Source of the DNA: Paraburkholderia tagetis
GTDB taxonomy: Bacteria > Pseudomonadota > Gammaproteobacteria > Burkholderiales > Burkholderiaceae
NCBI RefSeq assembly: GCF_022213065.1
Contig: NZ_JAKLJA010000010.1
Span: 124,001-188,000, forward strand
Length of the DNA stretch: 64,000 nt
Reading direction: 5' to 3'
The notes under the pieces were generated by a model, which searched no databases, was not told where the DNA came from, and saw nothing but the letters and a program-made list of their open reading frames with translations. Position 1 is the stretch's first letter; each line of letters opens with the position of its first letter. The position numbers and the translations under genes were made by a program. Shown here piece after piece: positions 32,245 through 40,680 of this stretch.

Positions 32245-33096
32245 ATGGCAGCACTCCAGTTTGCGGCGACGCACCTGCCGCCCCGGCTACAAAGCCGGGT
32301 CTGGCAGGGCAACCAGCTCGCGTACGCGGGCGAGCGCACGGTGGCGAGCGGCCATGCCGCGCTCGACGCCCTGTTGCCCGGCGCGGGCTGGCCCGTGGGC
32401 AGCCTGACCGAGCTGCTTGTCGAGCAGGGCGGCATCGGCGAGATGCGGCTCGTCGCGCCCGCGCTGCGCACGCTCACCGCGCAGGCGGGGCGGCACGTGC
32501 TGCTTGTCGCGCCGCCGTGGCAGCCGTACGCAAGCGCGCTCAAGGCGTGGGGAATCGCGCTCGAACGCCTGATCTGGGTGCGCGCGAGCGAGGACGAGGC
32601 GCCGTGGGCCGCCGAGCAGGCGCTCAAGCAGGACGGCATCGGCGCCGTGCTGCTCTGGCAGCCGAAGGCGCGCGCCGACGCCCTGCGGCGTTTGCAGGTC
32701 GCCGCCCAGGATTCGCAGTCGCTGGCGTTTCTCATGCGGCCGCCCGCCGCGCGCAGTCAGTCGTCGCCGGCGCCGCTGCGCATGGTGTGCACGCCGGTTC
32801 CGCCGCCCGATGACGTGCGTCTGAACCGTCGTCAATGGATGCAGCTCGCCGCCATGTCCGTCGATATTTTCAAGCGTCGCGGGCCGCCGCCCGCTCAGCC
32901 ACTCGTCATCACTTTGCCGCTGCAGGAGTCGGTGCTGCCCCAGCCGGGCGCATTGCCGGCTGAGCCGTGGTCCGGGATCAATCATGTTGTGGATCGCCGT
33001 CACCTTGCCGTTGTTGCCGCTGGAGGCCGTGAGACCGCCAGTGCCGCTCATGTCGTCAGCGTCGCCGGTATCCCTGCCGGCCAGTCATCGACCTGA
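32245..33096 (+). CDS. imuA: ImuA (SulA/RecA-like) component of the SOS mutasome
   Basis: The 283-residue protein matches the ImuA family: RLQSRVWQGNQLA..VASGHAALDALLPGAGWPVGSLTELL at the front resembles a degenerate RecA-like start without a proper Walker A. ImuA works with ImuB and DnaE2 in damage-induced mutagenesis. The ATG at 32245 begins MAALQFAATHLPPR; the 15-codon upstream extension is not family-like. Its last 113 bases overlap imuB in another frame, so its C-terminal tail is constrained by the imuB N-terminus. Confidence 0.88.
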   Translation: MAALQFAATHLPPRLQSRVWQGNQLAYAGERTVASGHAALDALLPGAGWPVGSLTELLVEQGGIGEMRLVAPALRTLTAQAGRHVLLVAPPWQPYASALKAWGIALERLIWVRASEDEAPWAAEQALKQDGIGAVLLWQPKARADALRRLQVAAQDSQSLAFLMRPPAARSQSSPAPLRMVCTPVPPPDDVRLNRRQWMQLAAMSVDIFKRRGPPPAQPLVITLPLQESVLPQPGALPAEPWSGINHVVDRRHLAVVAAGGRETASAAHVVSVAGIPAGQSST

Positions 33097-34624
33097 TGAG
33101 GCCGCGGGGCTGGGCGCACAGGTCGCACAAGACGCGCGCTGCTACGCGCTCGCCGATCACGCGCGCATCCTGATTGCCGATCTCGATGCGTTTCGTCTCG
33201 GCGTGCAGCCGGGCGGCACGCGCGCCCATGCGCTTGCGCTGGCGCCGGGGCTCGTGCTGCTCGAGCCCGACCCGGCGCGCGAGACGCGCGCGTTCGAGGC
33301 GCTCGCGCTCGCGCTGCTCGCCTACACGCCGAAGGTGTCGCTCGCGCAGTCGCATACGCTTTTGCTCGAAGTCGGCTCCGGGCTGCGTCTTTTCGGCGGC
33401 GTGCGCGCGCTGCTCGCCAAGGTGGCGGCCACGGTGGCCGGTTGTGGCCACGCCGCGCGCATCGCCTGCGCGCCCACGGCGTGGGGCGCGTGGACGCTCG
33501 CGCAGGCGCGTGCATGCGCCGGGGTGCATTCGGCGCGGCGCTTTCGCATGCTCAAGGACGCCACGCTCATGCGCGCACTCGACGCGCTGCCGGTCGAGCT
33601 TGCGCCGTTCGCCGCGCAGCACGAGCAGGCGCTCACGCAGATCGGCTGCGCGACGCTCGGCGATTTACGGCGGCTGCCGCGTGACGGCGTCGTGCGCCGC
33701 TTCGGCGACGGCGTGCTCGCCTGGCTCGCGCAGGCGCGCGGCGAGGCGCCCGATCCGCGTGCCTGGTTTGCCGCGCCGCCGTCGTTTCACGCATCGCTCG
33801 AATTGCTGGCGCGCGTGGAGAGCGCCGAGGCGCTGCTGTTCGCCGCGCGCCGCCTCGTGATGCAACTGGCCGGCTGGCTCGCCGCCCAGCACGGCGCGCT
33901 GAGCCGCTTCGAGCTGCGTCTCGAGCATGAGCTGGCGTCGCGTCATGCACCGCGCACGTCGAGCCTCACGCTGTCGTGGGCCGCGCCTTCGCGCGATGCC
34001 GAGCATCTGCTGTGGCTGCTGCGCGAGAAGCTCAATCAGACCGAACTGGCCGCGCCCGTGATCGGCCTCGCGCTCGTCGCCGATCAGGTGAGCGCCTGGG
34101 CGCCACCCACCGATACGCTCTTTCCCTCGCCCGAGGCGTCGGACGCATCGCTCGCACAACTCTTCGAGCGCATCGGCGCGCGCGTTGGCGAGCAGAACGT
34201 GCTGCAGTTGTTCGTCGAGGACGATCACCGGCCCGAGCAGGCGATGTCGGCGCGATCATACCGTGCGCCTGCGCGCCGAACGGCTGTGCGCAAGCCGCGC
34301 AAGTCGAACGGTCAAGCCGATGCGCAGCAAGAAGCCGCGCCCGTGCAGACGGCCTTCGATCTGCCCGAGGTGCCGCTGCCGTCGCAGCCGCGTCCGGCAT
34401 GGCTGCTCGAAAAGCCGCTCAAGCTGATGGTGCGCGACGACCGGCCGGTTTATCGGCGGCCGCTCAAGACGCTCACGCGCACCGAGCGCATCGAGGCAGG
34501 CTGGTGGGACGGCGAGGGCGTCGGGCGCGACTACTACGTCGCCGCCGACGACCAGGGGCGCATGTTCTGGCTGTACCGCGAGCGCATCGGCGGGCAGTGG
34601 TATTTGCAGGGGCTTTTTGGCTAA
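32984..34624 (+). CDS. imuB: ImuB, inactive Y-family polymerase of the SOS mutasome
   Basis: The 546-residue protein is a DinB/UmuC-fold relative that lacks the full set of catalytic acidic residues and is thought to be an adaptor bringing DnaE2 to the beta clamp. LWIAVTLPLLPLEA begins the palm, LLEVGSGLRLFGG and CATLGDLRRLPRDGVVRRFG are family blocks, and the C-terminus ends RDYYVAADDQGRMFWLYRERIGGQWYLQGLFG, highly typical of ImuB. NVLQLFVEDD (about 405) may be a clamp-binding segment. The start at 32984 retains the conserved N-terminus and overlaps imuA by 113 bases. Confidence 0.92.
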   Translation: MLWIAVTLPLLPLEAVRPPVPLMSSASPVSLPASHRPDEAAGLGAQVAQDARCYALADHARILIADLDAFRLGVQPGGTRAHALALAPGLVLLEPDPARETRAFEALALALLAYTPKVSLAQSHTLLLEVGSGLRLFGGVRALLAKVAATVAGCGHAARIACAPTAWGAWTLAQARACAGVHSARRFRMLKDATLMRALDALPVELAPFAAQHEQALTQIGCATLGDLRRLPRDGVVRRFGDGVLAWLAQARGEAPDPRAWFAAPPSFHASLELLARVESAEALLFAARRLVMQLAGWLAAQHGALSRFELRLEHELASRHAPRTSSLTLSWAAPSRDAEHLLWLLREKLNQTELAAPVIGLALVADQVSAWAPPTDTLFPSPEASDASLAQLFERIGARVGEQNVLQLFVEDDHRPEQAMSARSYRAPARRTAVRKPRKSNGQADAQQEAAPVQTAFDLPEVPLPSQPRPAWLLEKPLKLMVRDDRPVYRRPLKTLTRTERIEAGWWDGEGVGRDYYVAADDQGRMFWLYRERIGGQWYLQGLFG

Positions 34625-34645
34625 CGCCGGTTCATCTTCAGCATC

Positions 34646-37600
34646 ATGTCGAACAGCGGGGCAGGCTCATCGTTGCCTGCACAATCTTCTTCGTCGCGAT
34701 CGGCATTGCCCGATTATGCGGAACTGCACTGTCTGAGCAACTTCACGTTCCTGCGCGGTGCGTCGCGCCCGGGCGAGCTGGTCGAGCAGGCGATCCGTCA
34801 CGGCTATCGCGCGCTCGCCATCACCGACGAATGCTCGTTCGCCGGCGTCGTGCGCGCGTTTAGCGCGCTCAACGACTATGACGAAGCACGCAAAAAAGCG
34901 CACGACGAAGCCGTGCGCGCGGCACGCGCGCTGGGTGCAGGAGAGGGTGCGGAACAAGGTACAAAGCAGGCCGAAACCGCAGAGGCGGCGCTCAGCCCGT
35001 TCGTGCCTTCGCTGCATTTGCTGATCGGCAGCGAGCTGAATCTCGTCGATGAAAACGGCGCGCCGTTTTGCACGCTCGTTGCGATCGCGATGAATCGCGA
35101 GGGTTACGGCAACCTGTGCGAGTTGATCACGCTCGCGCGCTCGCGCGCGGACAAGGGCCACTACCGCGTGCATCCGTCCGACTTCACCGACCCCGAGCCG
35201 GCGTCAGCGCATCTGAAGCATTTGCGCGACTGCGTGCTGCTGCTCGTGCCGCAGCGCGCGGCCCCGCTCGCGCAGACGCTGCGCGCCGCGCACTGGCTCG
35301 CGGGCTTCGCGGCCGAGCGCGCATGGCTCGCGCTCGAGCTTTGGCAAACGGGCGGCGACGAGACGCAGATCGACGTGCTGCGCCACGTCTCGCAGGAAAG
35401 CGGTCTGCCGCTCGTCGCGGCGGGCGGGGTGCTGATGCATGCACGCTCGCGCAAGCCGTTGCAGGACACACTGAGTGCGGTGCGCATCGGCAAGCCGCTC
35501 GCGTCGTGCGGCCGTGCGCTGGAGCCGAATGCGGAGCGTCATTTGCGCTCGCGCGTGCGGCTCGGCGCGCTGTATCCGCGCGATGCGCTCGATGCGACGC
35601 TCGAGGTCACGCGCCGCTGCACGTTCAGCCTGGGCGAGCTGGCCTACGAGTATCCCGAGGAGCTCGTGCCCACGGGCGAGACGCCCGCGTCGTGGCTCGA
35701 AAAGCTTGTGATGAAGGGTGCCGCCGAGCGCTGGTCCGACGGCCTGAACGAGAAGCGCAGCGCGCAGATCGCAGAGGAGCTCAAGCTGATTGCCGAACTG
35801 AAGTACGAAAAGTACTTCCTGACCGTGCACGACATCGTCCGCTTTGCGCGCTCGCAGAGCATTCTGTGTCAGGGGCGCGGCTCGGCGGCGAACTCGGTGG
35901 TCTGCTACTGCCTGGGCATCACGGAGATCGACCCGGTGCGCATGAACATGCTCGTCGCGCGCTTTCTGTCCCGCGCGCGCAACGAGCCGCCCGACATCGA
36001 CGTCGACTTCGAGCATCAGCGGCGCGAGGAAGTCATTCAGTACATCTACGGCAAGTACGGCACGCGTCGCGCCGCGCTGGCCGCGACGCTCATCACGTAC
36101 CGTTCGCGCAGCGCGCTGCGCGACGTGGGCAAGGCGCTCGGGCTCGACAACGCGCTCGTCGAAAAGCTCTCCGGTGCGAATCAGTGGTGGGACGGCCCCG
36201 ATTCGATCGCGAACCATCTGCGGGAGGCGGGTTTTTCGCCCGACTCGCATGTCACGCAGCAACTGATCCGTCTCACGCGCGAACTGCGCGGTTTCCCGCG
36301 TCATCTCTCGCAGCACGTGGGCGGTTTTGTGATCGCGAAGGACAAGCTCTCGCGCCTCGTGCCCATCGAGAACGCAGCGATGAAGGACCGCTACGTGATC
36401 GAGTGGGACAAGGACGATATCGACGCGCTGCGTCTTTTGAAGGTGGACGTGCTCGCGCTCGGCATGCTGTCGGCGATCCGGCGCTCGCTCGAATTCGTCG
36501 CGTTGCGACGCGGGCTCCCGGCGTATCGCGTGCAGGACATTCCCGCCGAGGATCGGGCGGTCTACGAGATGTGCTGTCACGCGGACACCGTCGGCGTATT
36601 CCAGATCGAATCGCGCGCGCAGCAGAGCATGCTGCCGCGTTTGCGTCCGCGCGCGTATTACGACCTCGTGATCCAGGTGGCGATCGTGCGGCCCGGGCCG
36701 ATTCAGGGCGACATGGTGCATCCGTATCTGAAGCGCCGGCATGGAGATGAAAAGGTCGAGTATGCGAACGAGGATCTGCGCCCAGTGCTTGGGCGCACGC
36801 TCGGCGTGCCGATCTTTCAGGAGCAGGTGATGCATCTCGCGATGGTCGCCGCCGACTACACCGGCGAGGAAGCCGACAAGCTGCGCCGCGCGATGGCCGC
36901 ATGGCGGCGCGACGGCGATCTGCGGCCCTATCAGGACGATCTCACGCAGCGCATGCTCAAGAAAGGCTATACAGAAGATTTCGCGAAGCGCATCTGCAAG
37001 CAGATCGAGGGCTTCGGCGACTACGGTTTTCCGGAGAGCCATGCGGCGAGTTTTGCGCTGCTCGTCTACACGAGTTCGTGGCTCAAGCGCTACGAGCCCG
37101 CTGCGTTTCTTGCAGGATTGCTGAATAGTCAGCCGCTCGGGTTCTATTCGCCATCACAGCTCGTGCAAGATGCGAAGCGACACGGCGTGCAGGTGCGCGC
37201 GCCCGATATCGCACTGAGCGACTGGGCATCCGTGCTGGAGTCGCGCGGCCAGCCGGGCGTGCGGCTCGATGCCCTCGACGCCGATGGCGAGCCCACTCGC
37301 CGCGCCGAGGCGGCACATTACCGCGCCTTGTTAAAGACCGCTGCGCTCGCACTTGCACATGCGCGCAGTGGTGTGGCAGGAGCCGACGCCGGGCATGGTG
37401 ACGGACAGTGCGACGGACATGGCGGCAGACAGCACGATGAGCGCGGTCGCGATGGCAGGCGCAAGCGTCCTCGCCAGTTCATGCACGAGTTCAAGCGCAT
37501 CGTGCATGCGCGCGTCGCGCTGGCGTCCCGGCATTACGGACGCAGAGGGCCGGCGGTGCGGCTGGGCTTCAGTCTCATCAAGGGATTTTCGGAGGGCGCC

Positions 37601-38254
37601 GCGCAGCGCGTGATGGCTGCGCGCGCTCAGGCGCCGTTCGTCGACGTCGACGATCTTGCGCGCCGTGCCGCGCTCACGCGTCGCGAGCTTGAGGCGCTCG
37701 CGGCGGCCAATGCGCTCGCGAGCATCGCGGGGCATCGGCGCGAAGCGTGGTGGGCCGTGACCGCGCAGCACGCGGTGCCCGCGCTATTGCGCGACGCGCC
37801 CGTGGCCGAGGCGCGGCTCGAATTGCCGCGCGCCTCGGAGGGCGCGGAGATCGTCGCCGATTACGCCAGCCTGCGCCTCACGCTCAACCGCCATCCGCTC
37901 GAACTGCTGCGGCCGGGGCTGGCGAAGCAGCGCTTTCGCAGCGCGGCGCAATTGGCGCAGTGCCGTCACGGCATGCTCGCGCGCGTGTGCGGAATCGTCA
38001 CGGTGCGGCAGCGGCCCGGGACGGCGAAGGGCACGATCTTCGTCTCGCTCGAGGACGAGACCGGGGCGGTCAACGTGATCGTGCACGCGGAACTCGTGGA
38101 GTCACAGCGCAAGGCGCTGCTCGGAGCGTCGTTGCTGGCGGTGGCGGGCGTCGTGCAGCGCGAGGGCGAGGTCGTGCATCTGGTCGCGCAGCGGCTGGAG
38201 GATCACAGCCGGCTGCTCGGGCGGCTCGCGACCCAGAGCCGCGATTTCCATTGA
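34646..38254 (+). CDS. dnaE2: Error-prone DNA polymerase DnaE2 (ImuC)
   Basis: The 1202-residue C-family polymerase is the catalytic partner of ImuA/ImuB in damage-induced mutagenesis. The PHP domain starts YAELHCLSNFTFLRGAS; the polymerase core has CQGRGSAANSVVCYCLGIT and the catalytic aspartates in PPDIDVDFEHQRREEV. The fingers region KYGTRRAALAATLITYR, the helix-hairpin-helix region and a C-terminal OB fold (VCGIVTVRQRPGTAKGTIFVSLEDETG) follow. It is longer than usual for DnaE2 (about 1030-1100), partly because of a Gly/His/Asp/Arg-rich insertion near residues 905-950. It lies 21 bases after imuB. Confidence 0.95.
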   Translation: MSNSGAGSSLPAQSSSSRSALPDYAELHCLSNFTFLRGASRPGELVEQAIRHGYRALAITDECSFAGVVRAFSALNDYDEARKKAHDEAVRAARALGAGEGAEQGTKQAETAEAALSPFVPSLHLLIGSELNLVDENGAPFCTLVAIAMNREGYGNLCELITLARSRADKGHYRVHPSDFTDPEPASAHLKHLRDCVLLLVPQRAAPLAQTLRAAHWLAGFAAERAWLALELWQTGGDETQIDVLRHVSQESGLPLVAAGGVLMHARSRKPLQDTLSAVRIGKPLASCGRALEPNAERHLRSRVRLGALYPRDALDATLEVTRRCTFSLGELAYEYPEELVPTGETPASWLEKLVMKGAAERWSDGLNEKRSAQIAEELKLIAELKYEKYFLTVHDIVRFARSQSILCQGRGSAANSVVCYCLGITEIDPVRMNMLVARFLSRARNEPPDIDVDFEHQRREEVIQYIYGKYGTRRAALAATLITYRSRSALRDVGKALGLDNALVEKLSGANQWWDGPDSIANHLREAGFSPDSHVTQQLIRLTRELRGFPRHLSQHVGGFVIAKDKLSRLVPIENAAMKDRYVIEWDKDDIDALRLLKVDVLALGMLSAIRRSLEFVALRRGLPAYRVQDIPAEDRAVYEMCCHADTVGVFQIESRAQQSMLPRLRPRAYYDLVIQVAIVRPGPIQGDMVHPYLKRRHGDEKVEYANEDLRPVLGRTLGVPIFQEQVMHLAMVAADYTGEEADKLRRAMAAWRRDGDLRPYQDDLTQRMLKKGYTEDFAKRICKQIEGFGDYGFPESHAASFALLVYTSSWLKRYEPAAFLAGLLNSQPLGFYSPSQLVQDAKRHGVQVRAPDIALSDWASVLESRGQPGVRLDALDADGEPTRRAEAAHYRALLKTAALALAHARSGVAGADAGHGDGQCDGHGGRQHDERGRDGRRKRPRQFMHEFKRIVHARVALASRHYGRRGPAVRLGFSLIKGFSEGAAQRVMAARAQAPFVDVDDLARRAALTRRELEALAAANALASIAGHRREAWWAVTAQHAVPALLRDAPVAEARLELPRASEGAEIVADYASLRLTLNRHPLELLRPGLAKQRFRSAAQLAQCRHGMLARVCGIVTVRQRPGTAKGTIFVSLEDETGAVNVIVHAELVESQRKALLGASLLAVAGVVQREGEVVHLVAQRLEDHSRLLGRLATQSRDFH

Positions 38255-38266
38255 GCGGGGAGGGGG

Positions 38267-39184
38267 CTACGGTGCCGCGCTGTCGCGCGCGAACGCGTCG
38301 AGCACCGCGCGAATGCCCGCGTCGAACGGCGTGCGCCGGCCGATCCCCAGCGTTTCGAGCCGCCCCGAGTCGAGGTGGCAATCGCGCGGACGCGGCGTCG
38401 AGTCCGCTGGCGCCGTCTGTGCGACGAGTTGCGCGTCGATGCCGAGCGCGCGCGCAATGCGCTGTGCGATGTCGTATTTGGTCATCGGCTCGTCGCCGGA
38501 CCACTGGGCGATGCCGCGCACCGCGTTGCCGTCCGCGCAGCGCGTGAGCAATTCGCGAATCACGAACGCGACGTCGGGCGTGAAGGTGGGGTAGCGCGTG
38601 GCCCAGGCGTCCATGACCGCGGGCGCGGCGCCCGGCTGCGCAGAAGCGCGGATCGCCGGCACGAGGCTCGTCACCGCCGACTCCTGCCAGTCGACGATCG
38701 GGCCGTACAGGAGCGGCAGGCGCAGCACGAGCGCGTTGTCGGTGGCGTCGAGCAGCGCGCGCTCGCCTTCGAGCTTGCTGTGGCCGTAGGCGTTGAGCGG
38801 GTTCGGTGCGGCATCGGGCAGATAGGGCGGACGCGTGCCGTCGAACACGTAATCGGTGGAGATCGACAGCACCCACGCGCCGCGCCGCCTGGCCGCCGTA
38901 GCCATGCTGCGCACGGCATCGACGTTGAGTGCGCGCGCCGCGACCGGGTCGTGCTCGCAGACATCGGGGCGGCGCTCGGCGGCGGCAATCACGATGGCGT
39001 CGGGCGCCTCGCTGGCGACGAATGCGTCGACCGCGCGCGCGTCGCGTATGTCCAGTGCGACTTGCCCCGCGCCTACGCGGCTGAATGCGGTGGACACGAC
39101 CTGCCAGTCCGTCCCGGCCGCAAGTTCGTGTACGAGCGCGCGCCCGAGCAGCCCGGAAGCGCCTGCTACGGCAACCTTGAACAT
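38267..39184 (-). CDS. RmlD-like NAD(P)-dependent sugar-nucleotide reductase
   Basis: The 305-residue protein is an extended short-chain dehydrogenase. KVAVAGASGLLGRALVHEL is the nucleotide-binding loop, and STDYVFDGTRPPYLPDAAPNPLNAYGHSKLEGE contains the serine/YxxxK site. It belongs to the dTDP-4-dehydrorhamnose reductase superfamily, which also includes the regulatory subunit of methionine adenosyltransferase. No rhamnose genes are nearby, so RmlD itself is not claimed. It is convergent with dnaE2. The start at 39184 (MFKVAVAGASG) begins directly at the fold. Confidence 0.82.
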   Translation of the reverse strand: MFKVAVAGASGLLGRALVHELAAGTDWQVVSTAFSRVGAGQVALDIRDARAVDAFVASEAPDAIVIAAAERRPDVCEHDPVAARALNVDAVRSMATAARRRGAWVLSISTDYVFDGTRPPYLPDAAPNPLNAYGHSKLEGERALLDATDNALVLRLPLLYGPIVDWQESAVTSLVPAIRASAQPGAAPAVMDAWATRYPTFTPDVAFVIRELLTRCADGNAVRGIAQWSGDEPMTKYDIAQRIARALGIDAQLVAQTAPADSTPRPRDCHLDSGRLETLGIGRRTPFDAGIRAVLDAFARDSAAP

Positions 39185-39197
39185 GGCAGGCCTCGCG

Positions 39198-39404
39198 TCA
39201 GACGCTGGCCGTGCCCGTGACGGTGTAGCCCGCCTCGTCGATGGCGGCCTTGAGCACCTCGACACTCTGCTTCGACTCGACGCTCACACGGCCTGTGGCC
39301 AGATCGATCTCGACCTTCGCGGCGGCATCGTGTTCGTGGATCGCGCGCGTCACGGCGCCGACGCAGTGTTGGCAGCTCATGCCTTCGACGTTGAACTGGA
39401 TCAT
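39198..39404 (-). CDS. copZ: Copper chaperone (heavy-metal-associated domain)
   Basis: The 68-residue protein is a single HMA ferredoxin-like fold with the metal motif GMSCQHC (C11, C14) and the usual C-terminal block EVLKAAIDEAGYTVTG. It should bind Cu(I) and deliver it to a CopA-type ATPase or to CueR. It is divergent from cueR across a CueR-type operator. No copper ATPase is adjacent. The symbol is by family resemblance. Confidence 0.9.
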   Translation of the reverse strand: MIQFNVEGMSCQHCVGAVTRAIHEHDAAAKVEIDLATGRVSVESKQSVEVLKAAIDEAGYTVTGTASV

Positions 39405-39491
39405 GGTGTTTTCCTTTTAGGAGAGAACGAAAAGCGTGAACAGGGAGCCGATGAGGCCGTCGCCGGATTATGCCAGCGGGTAGGCGACGAG

Positions 39492-39528
39492 GATGCTACA
39501 CCTTCCCATTGTGGGAAGGTGTAGCATC
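39492..39528. promoter_or_regulatory. 37-bp perfect palindrome: CueR operator/divergent promoter
   Basis: Two perfect 17-base arms (39492-39508 and 39512-39528) flank TTG. The core ACCTTCCCATTGTGGGAAGGT matches CueR-type operators (ACCTTCC...GGAAGGT). Each strand also carries TACACC and TAGCAT with a 19-base spacer, the long spacing of MerR-family promoters. The site could thus drive cueR rightward and the chaperone gene leftward. The cueR ATG is 30 bases away, the chaperone ATG 87. Confidence 0.85.
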
Positions 39529-39558
39529 AAACCATCGAATGTCATTCAGGGGAGCAGC

Positions 39559-39975
39559 ATGAATATCGGCGAAGCGGCGCGCGAATCGGGCGTCACGGCA
39601 AAAATGATCCGTTACTACGAGAGCGTCGGCCTGCTCGCGCCGAAGGGGCGCACCGAGTCCGGCTACCGCGTTTACGGCATCCAGGAGGTGCACGCGCTGC
39701 GCTTTATCCGTCAGGCGCGGCGCCTGGGTTTTCTCGTCGACGATATCCGGCGCCTGCTCGCGCTCTGGCACGACCGCTCGCGCGCCAGCGCCGAGGTCAA
39801 GGCCATCGCGCTTCAGCACGTGGCCGAACTCGACCAGCGTATTGCCGAACTCACGCAGATGCGCGACACGCTCAAGCATCTGGCGGCCCATTGCCATGGC
39901 GACGAGCGGCCGGACTGCCCAATCATCGAGCGGCTCGCCGACCTGACGCCGGAAGCGCACACCGTCGAGGCCTGA
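39559..39975 (+). CDS. cueR: MerR-family copper-responsive regulator CueR
   Basis: The 138-residue protein has the MerR winged helix (MNIGEAARESGVTAKMIRYYESVGLL, then RVYGIQEVHALRFIRQARRLGF), a dimerisation helix and the Cu(I)-binding loop HCHGDERPDC with C112 and C120, the same positions as in E. coli CueR. Cu(I) binding turns it into an activator of promoters with 19-base spacers. GGGGAG precedes the ATG at 39559; the longer open frame would begin inside the operator and was rejected. Confidence 0.93.
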   Translation: MNIGEAARESGVTAKMIRYYESVGLLAPKGRTESGYRVYGIQEVHALRFIRQARRLGFLVDDIRRLLALWHDRSRASAEVKAIALQHVAELDQRIAELTQMRDTLKHLAAHCHGDERPDCPIIERLADLTPEAHTVEA

Positions 39976-40302
39976 GCGCACGAACGAGGCGAGGGCCGCG
40001 CGGCGCGGCGCCAGGAGGTGCAACCCGTGCAGGCAAATTGTCGCAACTTTTGCGGAGTGCTGCACAATTCTGGTGCATCGCAATGCATGATGCATGCAGA
40101 CATGCCGAAGTCGCCGGAAATATACCGATAAATCATGCACTTGCCCCAAGCGTCCCGACGCACCATTCCAGAATGGAATGCACCGTATTCGATCAATTCA
40201 CTGGAAAAGTTTGGGGCAATCGTTATAATGCGGGTTATCCCTTACGAGGGTAATCCCTGATGCGAATCCACCGGGGATACACCAATCCTTGGAGAACACA
40301 TC
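39976..40302. other. Spacer between cueR and DUF3563 gene, with inverted repeats
   Basis: No gene seen. TTGCCCCAA (40141-40149) and its exact complement TTGGGGCAA (40211-40219) flank a second short inverted repeat, CATTCCA/TGGAATG (40164-40180). A perfect TATAAT at 40224-40229 directly follows and is the likely -10 for the downstream small gene; a good -35 is not evident, so an activator may act here. Confidence 0.55.
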
Positions 40303-40449
40303 ATGTTTGCATACCTTCTCGAAAAGCTGAGCAACTGGCTCGAAACCGCTGAGCGTCAACGCCGCGAAACGTACCTCGCCTCGTCGGCCGACATCGTGCA
40401 ACTCGAACAGCGTCTCCGCTCGCTCGAATCGCACGGCTACTCGCTGTAA
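40303..40449 (+). CDS. DUF3563 family miniprotein
   Basis: A 48-residue protein, too short for most gene finders. It begins MFAYLLEKLSNWLETAERQR, and the rest, RRETYLASSADIVQLEQRLRSLES followed by HGYSL, is typical of DUF3563, a small family common in Burkholderiales with no known function. It is amphipathic and probably helical. GGAG lies nine bases before the ATG, a TATAAT about 75 bases upstream, and a strong terminator directly follows, so it forms its own transcription unit. Confidence 0.88.
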   Translation: MFAYLLEKLSNWLETAERQRRETYLASSADIVQLEQRLRSLESHGYSL

Positions 40450-40477
40450 GCAGTCCGCAGGTCCTCTGCACTGCCGC

Positions 40478-40507
40478 AAGCCCCGCATCTGGCGGGGCTT
40501 TGTTATT
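40478..40507 (+). terminator. Terminator of the DUF3563 gene
   Basis: AAGCCCCGC pairs with GCGGGGCTT around ATCTG, followed by TGTTATTT. Confidence 0.8.
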
Positions 40508-40680
40508 TCTGGGCCGGAATTCGATGCGCCGCGGTGCCCACGCGATGCAGTCTGAACCTTGCCATTGCGGTAAGGTAAAGACTTTTCTGCGACAAGCCGA
40601 TAACGCTGTATGGGATCGGAGCGCAACGCGCTAACTCCGATCGACAAAACCATGGAGTCGCATTGATCGGGGGGGCGTTC

